The notes: a model not told the origin generated them from the sequence alone. Shown: positions 7,876-16,419, counted from the first letter of the stretch. The stretch: DNA of 64,000 nucleotides from Humibacillus xanthopallidus (GCF_006717145.1 NZ_VFQF01000003.1:1178001-1242000), one strand, 5' to 3'. Numbers and translations: made by a program.

Positions 7876-8792
7876 GCCGAGGTCCTCTCGGTGTGGCCGT
7901 GGAACTCCACGGCGTCGTCGGTCAGTGTCATGAAGGCCTCCTCGAGGGAGAGGCGGCGGGTGGCGAGCTGGTGCAGCACGATGCCGGACTCGGCGGCGAC
8001 CTCGCCGATGCGGGCGGCGCTGAGGCCGCGCACCTCGATGACGCCCTCCTCGGCGGCCGAGATCTCGACCCCGGGCCCGGCGATGGCCCGGGCGAGGTCC
8101 GCCACCCGCGGAGCGGCCACCTCGACCCGCTCGCCCGAGGCCTGGTCGATGAAGTCGGTCATCGGCTGGTCGGTGATGACCTTGCCGTGGCCGACGATGA
8201 TGAGGTGGTCGGCGGTCAGCTCCATCTCGGTCATGAGGTGCGAGGAGATGAAGACGGTGCGACCCTCGGCCGCAAGCTGGCGGGCCAGGGCCCGGATCCA
8301 CTTGATGCCGTCGGGGTCGAGCCCGTTGACCGGTTCGTCGAGCATGACGACCGGGGGGTCGGCGAGCAGGGCCGTGGCGATGCCGAGGCGCTGGCCCATG
8401 CCGAGCGAAAACGAGCCCGCGGCCTTGCCGGCGACGTCGGTGAGCCCGACGAGGTCGAGCACGTCGTCGACGCGGCGCGTGCCGACGCCGACGGTGGCGC
8501 CCACCGCACGCAGGTGGTTGCGGGCCGAGCGTGTCTTGTCGAAGGCCTTGCCGTCGAGCAGCGCACCGACGTGGGCAATGGGCGCGGGGGAGTCGGCATA
8601 CGGCCTGCCGTCGACGAGCGCCCGACCCGAGGTGGGCCGGTCGAGGCCGAGGATGACGCGCATCGTCGTGGACTTGCCGGCGCCGTTGGGGCCGAGGAAG
8701 CCGGTGACCCGGCCGGGCCGCACGGTGAAGGTCATGCCGTCGACTGCCGTGGTGGTGCCGTAGCGCTTGACGAGCTGCTCGACCTCGATCAT
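7872..8792 (-). CDS. ABC transporter ATP-binding protein
   Basis: A 306-residue ATPase subunit of a DRA/CcmA-type ABC exporter. It shows Walker A GPNGAGKST, a Q-loop, a signature LGMGQRL (M replacing the usual S/G of LSGGQ, common in this subfamily), Walker B VVMLDEPVNGLDPDGI and the H-loop in ISSHLM. The C-terminal 80 residues are the accessory domain of this family (ISAAEEGVIEVRGLSAARIGEVAAESGIV split by short gaps). ATG at 8792 was chosen because AGGAG lies 7 nt upstream and the family begins MIEV; longer upstream translation is Arg/Pro-rich and not conserved-looking. It overlaps the permease gene by 4 nt. A gap of 181 bp separates it from the response regulator gene. Confidence 0.93.
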   Translation of the reverse strand: MIEVEQLVKRYGTTTAVDGMTFTVRPGRVTGFLGPNGAGKSTTMRVILGLDRPTSGRALVDGRPYADSPAPIAHVGALLDGKAFDKTRSARNHLRAVGATVGVGTRRVDDVLDLVGLTDVAGKAAGSFSLGMGQRLGIATALLADPPVVMLDEPVNGLDPDGIKWIRALARQLAAEGRTVFISSHLMTEMELTADHLIIVGHGKVITDQPMTDFIDQASGERVEVAAPRVADLARAIAGPGVEISAAEEGVIEVRGLSAARIGEVAAESGIVLHQLATRRLSLEEAFMTLTDDAVEFHGHTERTSA

Positions 8793-8973
8793 CGGGTGCT
8801 CCTGGGGGAGGGGTGTCTTCTCACCCCTCCACCGTCGCCGACGAGGGGGGTCGACCGCGTCGCCCCACCGCGGCATCCTCCGACTACCACGGCTGCGGTA
8901 TGCCGTCCGGCCGCCGACCGCTCGAGCGTGACGTGAGCGAGCGGCGGGTGCCGCCCGGGCCGGCAACGAGGGC

Positions 8974-9648
8974 TCAGAGGTCCCCGGCGCGCACGAGCCC
9001 GGTCTGGTAGGCGATGACGACGAGCTGGGCGCGGTCGCGGGCGCCGACCTTGGTCATGGCCCGGTTGACGTGGGTCTTGGCCGTGAAGGGCGAGACGAAG
9101 AGAGTCGCGGCGATCTGCTCGTTGCTGAGGCCGCGGCCGACGAGCACGACGACCTCGCGCTCGCGTTCGGTCAGGGAGTCGAGTCGGCGGTCGCTGACCG
9201 TGGCAGAGGCCTCCATCGGCGTCGACAGGTAGCGCGCGATGAGGCTCCGGGTGGCCCGGGGCGACAGCAGGGAGTCCCCGGCGGCCACGGTGCGGATGGC
9301 CTCGATCAGCCCGGTGGGGCCGACGTCCTTGCCGAGGAAGCCGGCAGCCCCGGCCCGTAGTGCCGCGAGCACGTTCTCGTCCGCCTCGAAGGTGGTCAGC
9401 ACGAGCACGTGCACGGCAGACAGCTCCGGTTCCGAGGTGATCTGCTCGGTGGCGTGCAGCCCGTCGAGCTCGGGCATGCGGATGTCCATGAGGACGACGT
9501 CGGGCCGCAGGGCTCTGGCCCGGTCGACCGCCTCCCGGCCCGTGGCTGCCTCGCCGACGACGACGAGGTCGGGCTCGGAGTCGATGATGGCCGAGAAGCC
9601 GGCCCGGATGAGGGCCTGGTCGTCGACGACGAGCACGGAGATGGTCAC
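8974..9648 (-). CDS. NarL/LuxR-type response regulator
   Basis: A 224-residue DNA-binding response regulator. The receiver domain (residues 1-120) has the acidic pair D9/D10, phospho-acceptor D55 in VVLMDIRMPELDG, Thr in LVLTTFEAD and Lys in FLGKDVG. The C-terminal helix-turn-helix of LuxR type covers about residues 155-215 (LTEREREVVVLVGRGLSNEQIA). GTG at 9648 starts the protein directly at the first receiver strand. The gene follows the sensor kinase by 16 nt and is co-transcribed with it. It most likely regulates the adjacent ABC exporter or itself; this is inferred from synteny with many actinobacterial kinase-regulator-exporter groups. Confidence 0.93.
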   Translation of the reverse strand: MTISVLVVDDQALIRAGFSAIIDSEPDLVVVGEAATGREAVDRARALRPDVVLMDIRMPELDGLHATEQITSEPELSAVHVLVLTTFEADENVLAALRAGAAGFLGKDVGPTGLIEAIRTVAAGDSLLSPRATRSLIARYLSTPMEASATVSDRRLDSLTEREREVVVLVGRGLSNEQIAATLFVSPFTAKTHVNRAMTKVGARDRAQLVVIAYQTGLVRAGDL

Positions 9649-9664
9649 GCGGTCACCGGGCCCT

Positions 9665-10906
9665 TCATGTGCTCACCGGGCGGGTCGCGCCGGCAGTGGG
9701 CTCGCCACGCGCAGGGATGCCGCTCGGGAGGCGCACCCGCACGGTGAAGTGGCCGCCCGGGGTGGGTCCGGCCTCGAGCTCTCCGCCCACGAGCGAGACG
9801 CGTTCACGCATGCCGATGAGCCCGTGACCGGTGCGTGCGCCGTCTTCGTCCTTCTCATCCGAGACGGCGGCGTCGCCACCGGGCACGGCGACCCGGTTGC
9901 AGACCTCGACCTCGAGGTGGTCGGTGTCCTGACGGGTCACGAGCTCGATGGGGCCGGAGCCGTGACGGGCGGCGTTCGTCAGGGCCTCCTGAACGACCCG
10001 GTAGAGGTGCAGCTCAGCGGCCGGGGCGACGGCGAGGTCAGGTCCCGAGTGCCGCCACCTGATGGTCGCGCCAGCCTCCCGGAGGCCGTCGACGAGCCGG
10101 GGAAGGTCGTCCGGGCCCGGCGCCGGCTCGAGGTCCGGCCCGTCCTCGGTGGTGCGCAGCAGCCCGACGAGGTCGCCCATCTCGGCGAGTGCCTGGCTGC
10201 TCGCGGCCCGCACCTGGCGGATGGCCTCGACGGCCCGTTCGGGGTCGGACCCCGCGAGGTGCTCGGCGACGCCGGCCTGCACGTTCACGACGGCGATGTG
10301 GTGGGCGACGACGTCGTGCAGGTCACGCGAGATGCGCAGCCGCTCCTCGGCGACCCGTCGCTGGGCCTCCTCGTCGCGGCTCCCCTCAGCCCTCCGGGCG
10401 CGGTCGATCGCGGCCGCGAGCACGGCGCGGTTGCTCCGTACGGCGTCGCCCAGCGCGGCGGCCATGCCACACCAGGCGACGACGGCGTAGCTCACCGGGT
10501 CGGTTGCCGACAGCACGTTGGCCCGGCCGACGAGGACCAGTGCGGACAGCATGGTCACCACCGCACCGATGACGGCGAGACGCCGCGTGCCGTAGGCAGC
10601 CAGGGCATAGAGCGCTGCCACGGTGGCCGGGAGCCCCCGCCCGACCGAGCCGGTGAGCAGCGGGGCGAGCGTCGCCGCGAGGGAGACGAGCCACACCGCT
10701 GCAGGGTGGGTCCGGCGCCAGAGCAGGGCGCCGCAGCCGATGACGAGCAGCACGACCGACTCGGGGGTCGGCGGTCCGAGGCTGATGCCCTGGCCCTCGG
10801 GCGTGGCGGGGACCGAGGCCAGCGAGGCGGCGAAGATCGCCGCGGCGATGAACGCGTCGACCCAGCGCGGATGGCGCTCCATCCACCCGCGCAGGCCGGT
10901 CCTCAC
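9665..10906 (-). CDS. sensor histidine kinase (DesK/NarX type)
   Basis: A 413-residue membrane sensor kinase. The N-terminal 170 residues contain about five hydrophobic segments and no obvious extracellular domain, so it probably senses the membrane. The HisKA_3 dimerisation domain has the phospho-acceptor H197 in RLRISRDLHDVVAHH; the HATPase domain follows with ALTNAARHG (N box) and HGLIGMRERVSLVGG (G box). GTG at 10906 was chosen: it sits right before the first membrane segment, while the longer open frame upstream runs over the divergent cold-shock promoter. It pairs with the response regulator 16 nt downstream. The stimulus is unknown. Confidence 0.9.
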   Translation of the reverse strand: MRTGLRGWMERHPRWVDAFIAAAIFAASLASVPATPEGQGISLGPPTPESVVLLVIGCGALLWRRTHPAAVWLVSLAATLAPLLTGSVGRGLPATVAALYALAAYGTRRLAVIGAVVTMLSALVLVGRANVLSATDPVSYAVVAWCGMAAALGDAVRSNRAVLAAAIDRARRAEGSRDEEAQRRVAEERLRISRDLHDVVAHHIAVVNVQAGVAEHLAGSDPERAVEAIRQVRAASSQALAEMGDLVGLLRTTEDGPDLEPAPGPDDLPRLVDGLREAGATIRWRHSGPDLAVAPAAELHLYRVVQEALTNAARHGSGPIELVTRQDTDHLEVEVCNRVAVPGGDAAVSDEKDEDGARTGHGLIGMRERVSLVGGELEAGPTPGGHFTVRVRLPSGIPARGEPTAGATRPVST

Positions 10907-10993
10907 GTCATGACGATAGCCGTCGCGGTCGCCCTGGGCCGGGCGCGCGACGCAGCTGCTCCGGACGCGGAAATCGAGGTTGCCCCCAGCCGT

Positions 10994-10999
10994 TAGTCT
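10994..10999 (+). promoter_or_regulatory. -10 box of the cold-shock gene
   Basis: TAGTCT, about 75 nt before the GTG start of the cold-shock gene, would give a leader of roughly 65 nt. It lies in the 166-bp space between that gene and the divergent sensor kinase. No clear -35 box is visible. Confidence 0.4.
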
Positions 11000-11072
11000 G
11001 GAGGGGAGCGCAAGGAGCGCCATCGGGTCGTGCCCACGGAGGGTCGACCCGCGACGAGCAACGAGGTGGACT

Positions 11073-11468
11073 GTGCCGACTGGCAAGGTCAGGTTCTACG
11101 ACGTGGACAAGGGCTTCGGATTCATCTCCGACGACGACGGCACCGACGTCTTCCTGCACGCGAACGCCCTTCCCGAGGGTGTCACGAGCCTGAAGAAGGG
11201 TGCGCGGGTCGAGTTCGGCATCGTCGAGGGCCGCAAGGGCGCCCAGGCCCTCCAGGTCCGCGTCCTCGACCCCGTCGGGTCCGTCACCGCAGGCCGCCGC
11301 GAGCGCGACCGCAAGCCCGCCGACGAGATGGTCGTCATCATCGAGGACGTCGTCCAGCTGCTCGACGGTGTCTCCGAGGGCCTGCGCAGGGGGCACTACC
11401 CCGACAAGAAGCTCGGCTCCAACGTCGCCCGCGCGCTGCGCGGCCTCGCCGACCAGCTGGACGCGTGA
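11073..11468 (+). CDS. cold-shock domain protein with C-terminal extension
   Basis: A 131-residue protein with an N-terminal cold-shock (OB-fold) domain that binds single-stranded RNA/DNA. RNP-1 is seen as KGFGFIS and RNP-2 as VFLHANA, within residues 1-66. The remaining 65 residues (from about DRKPADEMVVIIEDVV) are an extension not found in the classical 67-residue CspA, typical of an actinobacterial two-part family. GTG at 11073 begins the canonical PTGKVRFYD and has a purine-rich GAGGTGG upstream; the longer reading would run into the promoter. The stop overlaps the GTG of the DUF3027 gene (GTGA), so the two are coupled. Confidence 0.93.
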   Translation: MPTGKVRFYDVDKGFGFISDDDGTDVFLHANALPEGVTSLKKGARVEFGIVEGRKGAQALQVRVLDPVGSVTAGRRERDRKPADEMVVIIEDVVQLLDGVSEGLRRGHYPDKKLGSNVARALRGLADQLDA

Positions 11469-12436
11469 CCGTGGCCGCCGCGACGACCCGTTCGCGCACG
11501 GGTGCTCCCGACGCCGTCCTCGCCGGTGCCGTCGACCTCGCCCGCGAGGTCCTCGTGACCATCGCCGAGCCCGGCACCGTCGGCGACCACCTCGGCATGG
11601 AGCCCCTCGAGGAGCGCCTCGCCATGCACTGGTTCGCGTGCCTCTCGGCGGGCTACCAGGGCTGGCGCTGGGGCGTCACGGTCGCCCGCGTGCCCCGCGG
11701 CAAGGTCGCCACCGTCTCCGAGACCAACCTGCTCCCCGGCCCCGACGCGCTCCTCGCGCCCGAGTGGCTGCCGTATGCCGACCGGCTGGCTCCCGGAGAC
11801 CTCGGCGCCGGCGACGTGCTGCCCTTCCGTGAGGTCGACCCCTACCTCGAGGCCGGCTTCGAGGCGACCGGCGACGAGGACGTCGACCAGATGGCCTTCT
11901 TCGAGCTCGGTCTCGGACGCCCCCGCGTGCTGTCGGCGGAGGGCCGCGAGGCCGCCGCCAGCCGGTGGTACGACGGCGAGGGCGGACCCACCTCCGACGT
12001 GTCGGCCAAGGCCACGGCCCGCTGCTCGTCGTGCGGCTACTTCCTGCCGATGGCGGGGGCGCTGCGGTCGACCTTCGGCGTCTGCGCCAACGAGTGGAGC
12101 CCCTCCGACGGGCGGGTCATCTCGCTCGACCACGGCTGTGGTGCGCACTCCGAGACCGACGCCGACCAGCCCGAGTCCCTCTCGATCGGTGAACCGATCG
12201 TCGACGAGTTCGCCGTCGACCTCGAGGCCGTCGAGGTGCGCGAGCAGCCCGAGGTCGTTGCCGAGGCAGATGCCGAGGCGGTGCCCGAGGCCGCCGAGGT
12301 TGCCGAGGTTGCCGAGTCCGAGGTCGTTGCCGACGCCGGACTCGAGTCCGAGGTCGTCGCCGAGGCAGATGCCGAGGGGCAGCCCGAGGCGCCGGTGGAG
12401 GAGCAGCACGGGTCCGACGACCCGGTCACCGACTGA
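11465..12436 (+). CDS. DUF3027 family protein with acidic repeat tail
   Basis: A 323-residue actinobacterial protein of the DUF3027 family; function unknown. Residues 1-250 form the conserved part, with a likely zinc site made of CSSCGYF, a downstream Cys (FGVCANEW) and HGCGAHSE. The last 80 residues are an Ala/Val/Glu/Asp-rich tail with imperfect repeats such as EVVAEADAEA, EVAEVAESEVVADA and EVVAEADAEG; this part is low-complexity and probably disordered. GTG at 11465 overlaps the cold-shock stop by 4 nt; this constant pairing in actinobacteria suggests a joint role in nucleic-acid handling, which is inference. Confidence 0.88.
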   Translation: MTVAAATTRSRTGAPDAVLAGAVDLAREVLVTIAEPGTVGDHLGMEPLEERLAMHWFACLSAGYQGWRWGVTVARVPRGKVATVSETNLLPGPDALLAPEWLPYADRLAPGDLGAGDVLPFREVDPYLEAGFEATGDEDVDQMAFFELGLGRPRVLSAEGREAAASRWYDGEGGPTSDVSAKATARCSSCGYFLPMAGALRSTFGVCANEWSPSDGRVISLDHGCGAHSETDADQPESLSIGEPIVDEFAVDLEAVEVREQPEVVAEADAEAVPEAAEVAEVAESEVVADAGLESEVVAEADAEGQPEAPVEEQHGSDDPVTD

Positions 12437-12532
12437 GCAGCACGGCGACGGACGGACACCGCGACGGCCGCGCGAAGCGACACCCGGCGGGGCGGCATAC
12501 CGGCTCGTCGACGGTGACCGCGACCTGACCGC

Positions 12533-12796
12533 TCAGGCGGCGTCGCGCGCGTTGCCGCGCCCGCGGCGCAGGTAGGCCCAGCCCATCGCGCCGAGGACGA
12601 GACCGGCGACGCAGGCCCACGGCCACCAGTCGCGGTCGCCGTCGTGCAGCGCCGGAACGACGAGGGTGACGACGAGGGCGACGAGCCAGCAGGCGAGCCC
12701 GACCTCGACGACCCGCAGCATCGGCACGTGCAGCGGCCGGATGCGGTCGATCGGGATGCCGCGCGCGGGAGGCTCCGGTCGGGGGTCGTCGGTCAC
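12533..12796 (-). CDS. DUF2530 family small membrane protein
   Basis: An 87-residue protein with two hydrophobic segments, near residues 28-48 (VGLACWLVALVVTLVVPAL) and 57-73 (WWPWACVAGLVLGAMGW), the second followed by the positively charged tail YLRRGRGNARDAA. This fits DUF2530, an actinobacterial membrane family of unknown function, often next to a purine permease as here. GTG at 12796 is preferred to an upstream in-frame start because a TAGGCT -10 box lies 7 nt before it (leaderless) and the protein then begins TDDPRPEPPARG. Confidence 0.8.
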   Translation of the reverse strand: MTDDPRPEPPARGIPIDRIRPLHVPMLRVVEVGLACWLVALVVTLVVPALHDGDRDWWPWACVAGLVLGAMGWAYLRRGRGNARDAA

Positions 12797-12867
12797 GGTG
12801 GACAGCCTAGACAGTGCGGGCGGACGCCGGCACACGCGTGCGCTGCGCCCCCGTTAGGGTGACCGCC
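12797..12867. promoter_or_regulatory. two divergent leaderless promoters
   Basis: The 71-bp gap between DUF2530 (minus) and the purine permease (plus) holds two -10 boxes: TAGGCT on the minus strand (12804-12809, 7 nt before GTG) and TAGGGT on the plus strand (12855-12860, 7 nt before ATG). No Shine-Dalgarno precedes either start. Confidence 0.5.
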
Positions 12868-14382
12868 ATGTCGACCGAAACACGCATTCCGCCCACCACG
12901 GCGGAACCCACCACCAACGGCCTGGACCGCTTCTTCAAGATCACCGAGCGCGGGTCCAACGTCTCGCGCGAGATCCGCGGCGGCCTCGTCACCTTCTTCA
13001 CGATGGCCTACATCATCGTGCTCAACCCGATCATCCTCTCCGGCGTCGTCGACGGCTCGGGCACGATGATCGGCGGCACGACCGACCTGACGCAGAGCAA
13101 GCTGCTCGTCGCCGTCGGAACGGCCGTGGTGGCCGGCGTCATGTCGATCCTCATGGGCCTCGTGGCGAACTTCCCGATCGCCCTGGCTGCGGGCCTCGGC
13201 ATCAACGGCCTCATCACGGGCATGGTCATCACCCACTCCTCCGACAAGATCACCTTCGCCGACCTCATGGGTCTCGTCGTCATCGAGGGCGTCATCATCC
13301 TCGTGCTCGTGCTGACCGGCTTCCGCAAGGCGGTCTTCCGGGCGATCCCGGCGACGCTCAAGGTCGCCATCTCGGTCGGCATCGGCCTGTTCATCGCCTA
13401 CATCGGCGTCATCGACGCCGGCTTCGCGCGCCGCCCGACGACCCCGGGATCGGTGCCGAGCGAGCTGGGCATCGGGGGCAGCCTCGACGGGTGGCCGACG
13501 CTCGTCTTCGTCGTCGGCGTCTTCCTCATCGCCGTGCTGCTCATCAAGAAGGTCAAGGGCGCGATCCTCATCGGCATCGTCGCCGCGACGGTCCTCGCGA
13601 TGGTCCTCGAGGCGATCTTCCACCTCGGCCCGCGCGTCTTCGACGACAAGGGCGCGCTCACCAACCCCGACACGTGGGCCCTCACGGTGCCGAGCCTGCC
13701 GAGCTCGATCACGAACACCCCCGACCTCGGCATCCTCGGCCAGTTCAGCCTGCTCGGCTCCTTCGAGAAGCTCGGCATCATCACCGCGTCGCTCTTCGTC
13801 TTCTCGCTGCTGCTCGCCGACTTCTTCGACACGATGGGCACGGTCGTCGCCATCGGCACCGAGGCCAAGCTGCTCGACGAGGACGGCAACCCGCCGCACA
13901 CCGACCGCATCCTCGTCGTCGACTCGGTCGCGGCGATCGCGGGTGGCGCCGGCGGCGTCAGCAGCAACACGTCCTACATCGAATCGGCCTCGGGCGTCGA
14001 GGAGGGCGCCCGCACCGGCCTCGCGTCGGTCGTCACGGGCGTGCTCTTCCTGCTCGCGACGTTCCTCGCGCCGCTCTTCGCGGTCGTCCCGTCGGAGGCC
14101 GCGGCCCCGGCGCTCGTCATCGTCGGCTTCCTCATGATGACCCAGTTGACCAACATCGACTGGAACGACATGGAGGTCGCGCTGCCCGCGTTCCTCACGA
14201 TCGTGCTCATGCCGTTCACCTACAACATCACCGTCGGCATCGGGGCGGGCTTCATCGCCTGGGTGCTCATCAAGATCGCCAAGGGCCACGCGGCGCGCAT
14301 CCACCCGCTGCTGTGGATCGTCACCGGCTTCTTCGTCCTCTACTTCGTCAAGACACCGCTCGAGTCGCTGCTCGCCGGCTGA
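12868..14382 (+). CDS. NCS2 family purine permease (AzgA/PbuG-like)
   Basis: A 504-residue membrane transporter of the NCS2 family, AzgA-like branch, which imports guanine, hypoxanthine or adenine by proton symport. The N-terminal signature FFKITERGSNVSREIRGGL followed by TFFTMAYIIVLNP is typical, as are ALAAGLGINGLITG, the LLADFFDTMGTVVAIG motif near residue 315 and the VSSNTSYIESASG loop containing the substrate-binding region. About 12-14 membrane segments are visible. ATG at 12868 lies 7 nt after a TAGGGT -10 box. A strong terminator hairpin follows the stop at once, so it is a single-gene unit. Exact purine is not predictable. Confidence 0.93.
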   Translation: MSTETRIPPTTAEPTTNGLDRFFKITERGSNVSREIRGGLVTFFTMAYIIVLNPIILSGVVDGSGTMIGGTTDLTQSKLLVAVGTAVVAGVMSILMGLVANFPIALAAGLGINGLITGMVITHSSDKITFADLMGLVVIEGVIILVLVLTGFRKAVFRAIPATLKVAISVGIGLFIAYIGVIDAGFARRPTTPGSVPSELGIGGSLDGWPTLVFVVGVFLIAVLLIKKVKGAILIGIVAATVLAMVLEAIFHLGPRVFDDKGALTNPDTWALTVPSLPSSITNTPDLGILGQFSLLGSFEKLGIITASLFVFSLLLADFFDTMGTVVAIGTEAKLLDEDGNPPHTDRILVVDSVAAIAGGAGGVSSNTSYIESASGVEEGARTGLASVVTGVLFLLATFLAPLFAVVPSEAAAPALVIVGFLMMTQLTNIDWNDMEVALPAFLTIVLMPFTYNITVGIGAGFIAWVLIKIAKGHAARIHPLLWIVTGFFVLYFVKTPLESLLAG

Positions 14383-14392
14383 CGCCGATCCC

Positions 14393-14438
14393 GTATGCCG
14401 TGAGGCCCCCTTCTGCTGGGAGGGGCCTCACGGCATAC
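14393..14438 (+). terminator. hairpin terminator after purine permease
   Basis: Stem arms GTATGCCGTGAGGCCCC (from 14393) and GGGGCCTCACGGCATAC (to 14438) are perfectly complementary over 17 bp, with a short TCTGCTGGG-type loop. The arms end in the GTATGCC word that is frequent across the window. It has no T-run, so it may act bidirectionally or by Rho-assisted stalling. Confidence 0.8.
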
Positions 14439-14508
14439 CGGCGAGGGAGGGCCGGGCTCTTCGGGTAGCGAGGGAGCGCAGGGGACGGGTCTTGCGGTGG
14501 GCGCGGAA

Positions 14509-14542
14509 ATAGTTAGCGTAGGTAATGAGTTAGGGTAACTAT
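14509..14542. promoter_or_regulatory. candidate MarR operator and promoter
   Basis: An inverted repeat ATAGTTA (14509-14515) / TAACTAT (14536-14542) with 20 bp between flanks a TAGGGT -10 box (14531-14536) that fits transcription of the MarR gene starting at 14571. This AT-rich patch stands out from its surroundings. Overlap of arm and -10 box is what autorepression by a MarR dimer would need; binding is inferred. Confidence 0.55.
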
Positions 14543-14570
14543 CGACGAAACGTACATCTGAGGACACTGC

Positions 14571-15020
14571 ATGCGTACCAAGACCGCGAGCCCGCCGTTC
14601 AGCCGCGCCGAGCTCAACTCCCTCTCCAACGACATCCGACTGGCGTGCATGCGCATCTCGCGCCGCGTTCGCTTCGAGTCCGACCGTGAGATGGCCCCGC
14701 ACCAGTTCTCGGTGCTCTGCCGCCTCGAGGGCACCCACCGCACCAACAGCGAGCTCGCCGAGATCGAGCGCGTCTCCGCGCCGAGCATGAAGCGCACGAC
14801 CGGTGCGCTCGTCGACCGCGGGTACGTCGCGCGGGCCGACGACCCGACCGACGGACGCCAGGTCATCCTCTCCCTCACCCCCGAGGGGCTGCGCGCCCTG
14901 CGCCGCGTCCGGCGCCACCGTGACGAGTGGATGATCTCGCGGCTCGACCGCCTCACCGACGAGGAGCGCGACCTGCTCCGTCGGGCTGCGGGCGTGCTCG
15001 CCAAGGTGGCGAGCGAATGA
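14571..15020 (+). CDS. MarR family transcriptional regulator
   Basis: A 149-residue winged-helix regulator. The wing and recognition helix lie in residues 50-105: NSELAEIERVSAPSMKRTTGALVDRGYV followed by RADDPTDGRQVILSLTPEG, the standard MarR wing with DGR. N- and C-terminal helices form the dimer interface. ATG at 14571 has GAGGA 7-8 nt upstream. The stop overlaps the start of the MFS gene (ATGA), so it very probably controls this exporter and itself, using the inverted repeat at 14509-14542. Ligand unknown. Confidence 0.92.
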   Translation: MRTKTASPPFSRAELNSLSNDIRLACMRISRRVRFESDREMAPHQFSVLCRLEGTHRTNSELAEIERVSAPSMKRTTGALVDRGYVARADDPTDGRQVILSLTPEGLRALRRVRRHRDEWMISRLDRLTDEERDLLRRAAGVLAKVASE

Positions 15021-16333
15021 GCCCCACCTTCCAGTCGCTCGAGATCCGCAACTACCGCGTCTACGCCTCGGGCGCGATCGTCTCCAACGTCGGCACGTGG
15101 ATGGGCCGCGTCGCCCAGGACTGGCTCGTCCTCACGGTCCTCACCGACCACTCGGCGACGGCGCTCGGCATCGTCACGGGTCTGCAGTTCCTGCCCTTCC
15201 TCGTGCTCGCGCCCTTTGCGGGCATGCTCGTCGACCGCATGCCCAAGCGGCAGCTGCTCTTCGCGACCCAGACCGCCCTGCTCGTCACGGCGCTGCTGCT
15301 CGCGGTGCTCACCGCGACCGGCGTCGTCGAGCTGTGGCACGTCTATGCGCTCGCCCTCATCCAGGGCATCGCGACGGCGGTCGACAACCCCGCGCGGCAG
15401 ACCTTCGTCTCCGAGATGGTCGACCGCGACCACCTGCCCAACGCGGTCGCCCTCAACAGCGCGTCGTTCAACCTCGGCCGGCTCATCGGCCCCGGCGTCG
15501 CCGGCCTCGTCATCGCGGCCTTCGGCATCGCGCCCGCGCTCTTCATCAACGCCGCCACCTTCCTCTTCGTGCTGCTCGCGCTCCTGCGCCTGCGCACCTC
15601 CGAGCTCACCCCGTCGCCGCGAGCGCGCGGCAAGGGCCAGATCCGCGACGGCCTGCGCTACGTCAAGGGCCGCCCTGACCTCATCCTCGTGATGTTCCTC
15701 GTCTTCGTCCTCGGCACCTTCGGCATGAACTTCCAGCTGACGATGGCCCTCATGGCGACGAAGGTCTTCGACAAGGGCGCGGGGGAGTACGGCCTGCTCG
15801 GGTCGATCATGGCCGTCGGCTCGCTGACGGCGGCGCTCCTCTCGGCCCGCCGCGCCCGCCCCCGGATGCGCGTCCTGCTCGTCGCCCTCGCCGGCTTCAC
15901 GGTCTCGACGGCGCTGCTCGCCACCGCTCCGAGCTACCTGCTCTTCGCGATCTACCTCGTGCCGACCGGCCTCGCCGCGCTGACCGCCCTGACGACGGCC
16001 AACGCCATGGTCCAGATCAGCGTCGACCCGGTCATGCGCGGGCGCGTCATGGCGCTGTACATGGCGATCTTCATGGGCGGCACTCCCGTCGGAGCGCCCG
16101 TCATCGGCTGGATCGGCGACGTGTGGGGCCCGCGCTGGACGATCGGCATCGGCACCGTCGCGGTCGGGCTCAGCCTGGCGGCGGTGGCCGTCTGGGTCGC
16201 GCGTCGGCAGAATGTGGCCGTGACCTTCCAGACCCGGCGCAGCCCTCGACTGCGCATCCAGGTCGCGCCGCAGCCCGTCGCCGAGGCTGCGCCCGTGCCG
16301 GCGGCCCGCGCGACGGCGGAGGCCCTGCGGTGA
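15017..16333 (+). CDS. MFS transporter (DHA3-like exporter)
   Basis: A 438-residue major facilitator with 12 predicted membrane segments; the opening SLEIRNYRVYASGAIVSNVGTWMGRVAQDW is characteristic of the DHA3/enterobactin-exporter-like branch. The loop 2-3 motif is present as GMLVDRMPKRQLL, and the region QTFVSEMVDRDHLPNAVALNS matches the same branch. The C-terminal 40 residues are hydrophilic. Translationally coupled to the MarR regulator upstream (ATGA) and to a tiny membrane peptide downstream (GTGA). Likely exports a drug or toxic metabolite sensed by the MarR protein; substrate unknown. Confidence 0.92.
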   Translation: MSPTFQSLEIRNYRVYASGAIVSNVGTWMGRVAQDWLVLTVLTDHSATALGIVTGLQFLPFLVLAPFAGMLVDRMPKRQLLFATQTALLVTALLLAVLTATGVVELWHVYALALIQGIATAVDNPARQTFVSEMVDRDHLPNAVALNSASFNLGRLIGPGVAGLVIAAFGIAPALFINAATFLFVLLALLRLRTSELTPSPRARGKGQIRDGLRYVKGRPDLILVMFLVFVLGTFGMNFQLTMALMATKVFDKGAGEYGLLGSIMAVGSLTAALLSARRARPRMRVLLVALAGFTVSTALLATAPSYLLFAIYLVPTGLAALTALTTANAMVQISVDPVMRGRVMALYMAIFMGGTPVGAPVIGWIGDVWGPRWTIGIGTVAVGLSLAAVAVWVARRQNVAVTFQTRRSPRLRIQVAPQPVAEAAPVPAARATAEALR

Positions 16334-16419
16334 GCTTCAAGTTCCGCCACCGGGTGACGGTGGCCGCGCTCGCCCTGCTCGTCCTCATCGCCGTCGTCGC
16401 GGCTGTCGTCCAGCGCTGA
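16330..16419 (+). CDS. 29-residue single-span membrane peptide
   Basis: A short open frame starting with GTG at 16330, which overlaps the MFS stop (GTGA), and ending TGA at 16419. The product begins VSFKFRHRVTV, then has one hydrophobic stretch (AALALLVLIAVVAAVV) and ends QR. Basic N terminus plus a single span gives an N-in topology. The overlap start, the clean membrane pattern and its place as third cistron of the MarR-MFS operon argue for a real gene, possibly a small subunit that modulates the exporter; there is no family I recognise. Confidence 0.5.
   Translation: MSFKFRHRVTVAALALLVLIAVVAAVVQR

Noticed and set aside
12793-14304. 503-residue antisense frame over the purine permease
   Set aside because: Made of Asp/Arg/Glu runs typical of a reversed membrane-protein frame; the permease on the plus strand is unmistakable.
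14505-14545. IdeR iron box upstream of the MarR gene
   Set aside because: TTAGCGTAGGTAA resembles half of the consensus but the dyad is poor; the MarR-type inverted repeat explains the site better.
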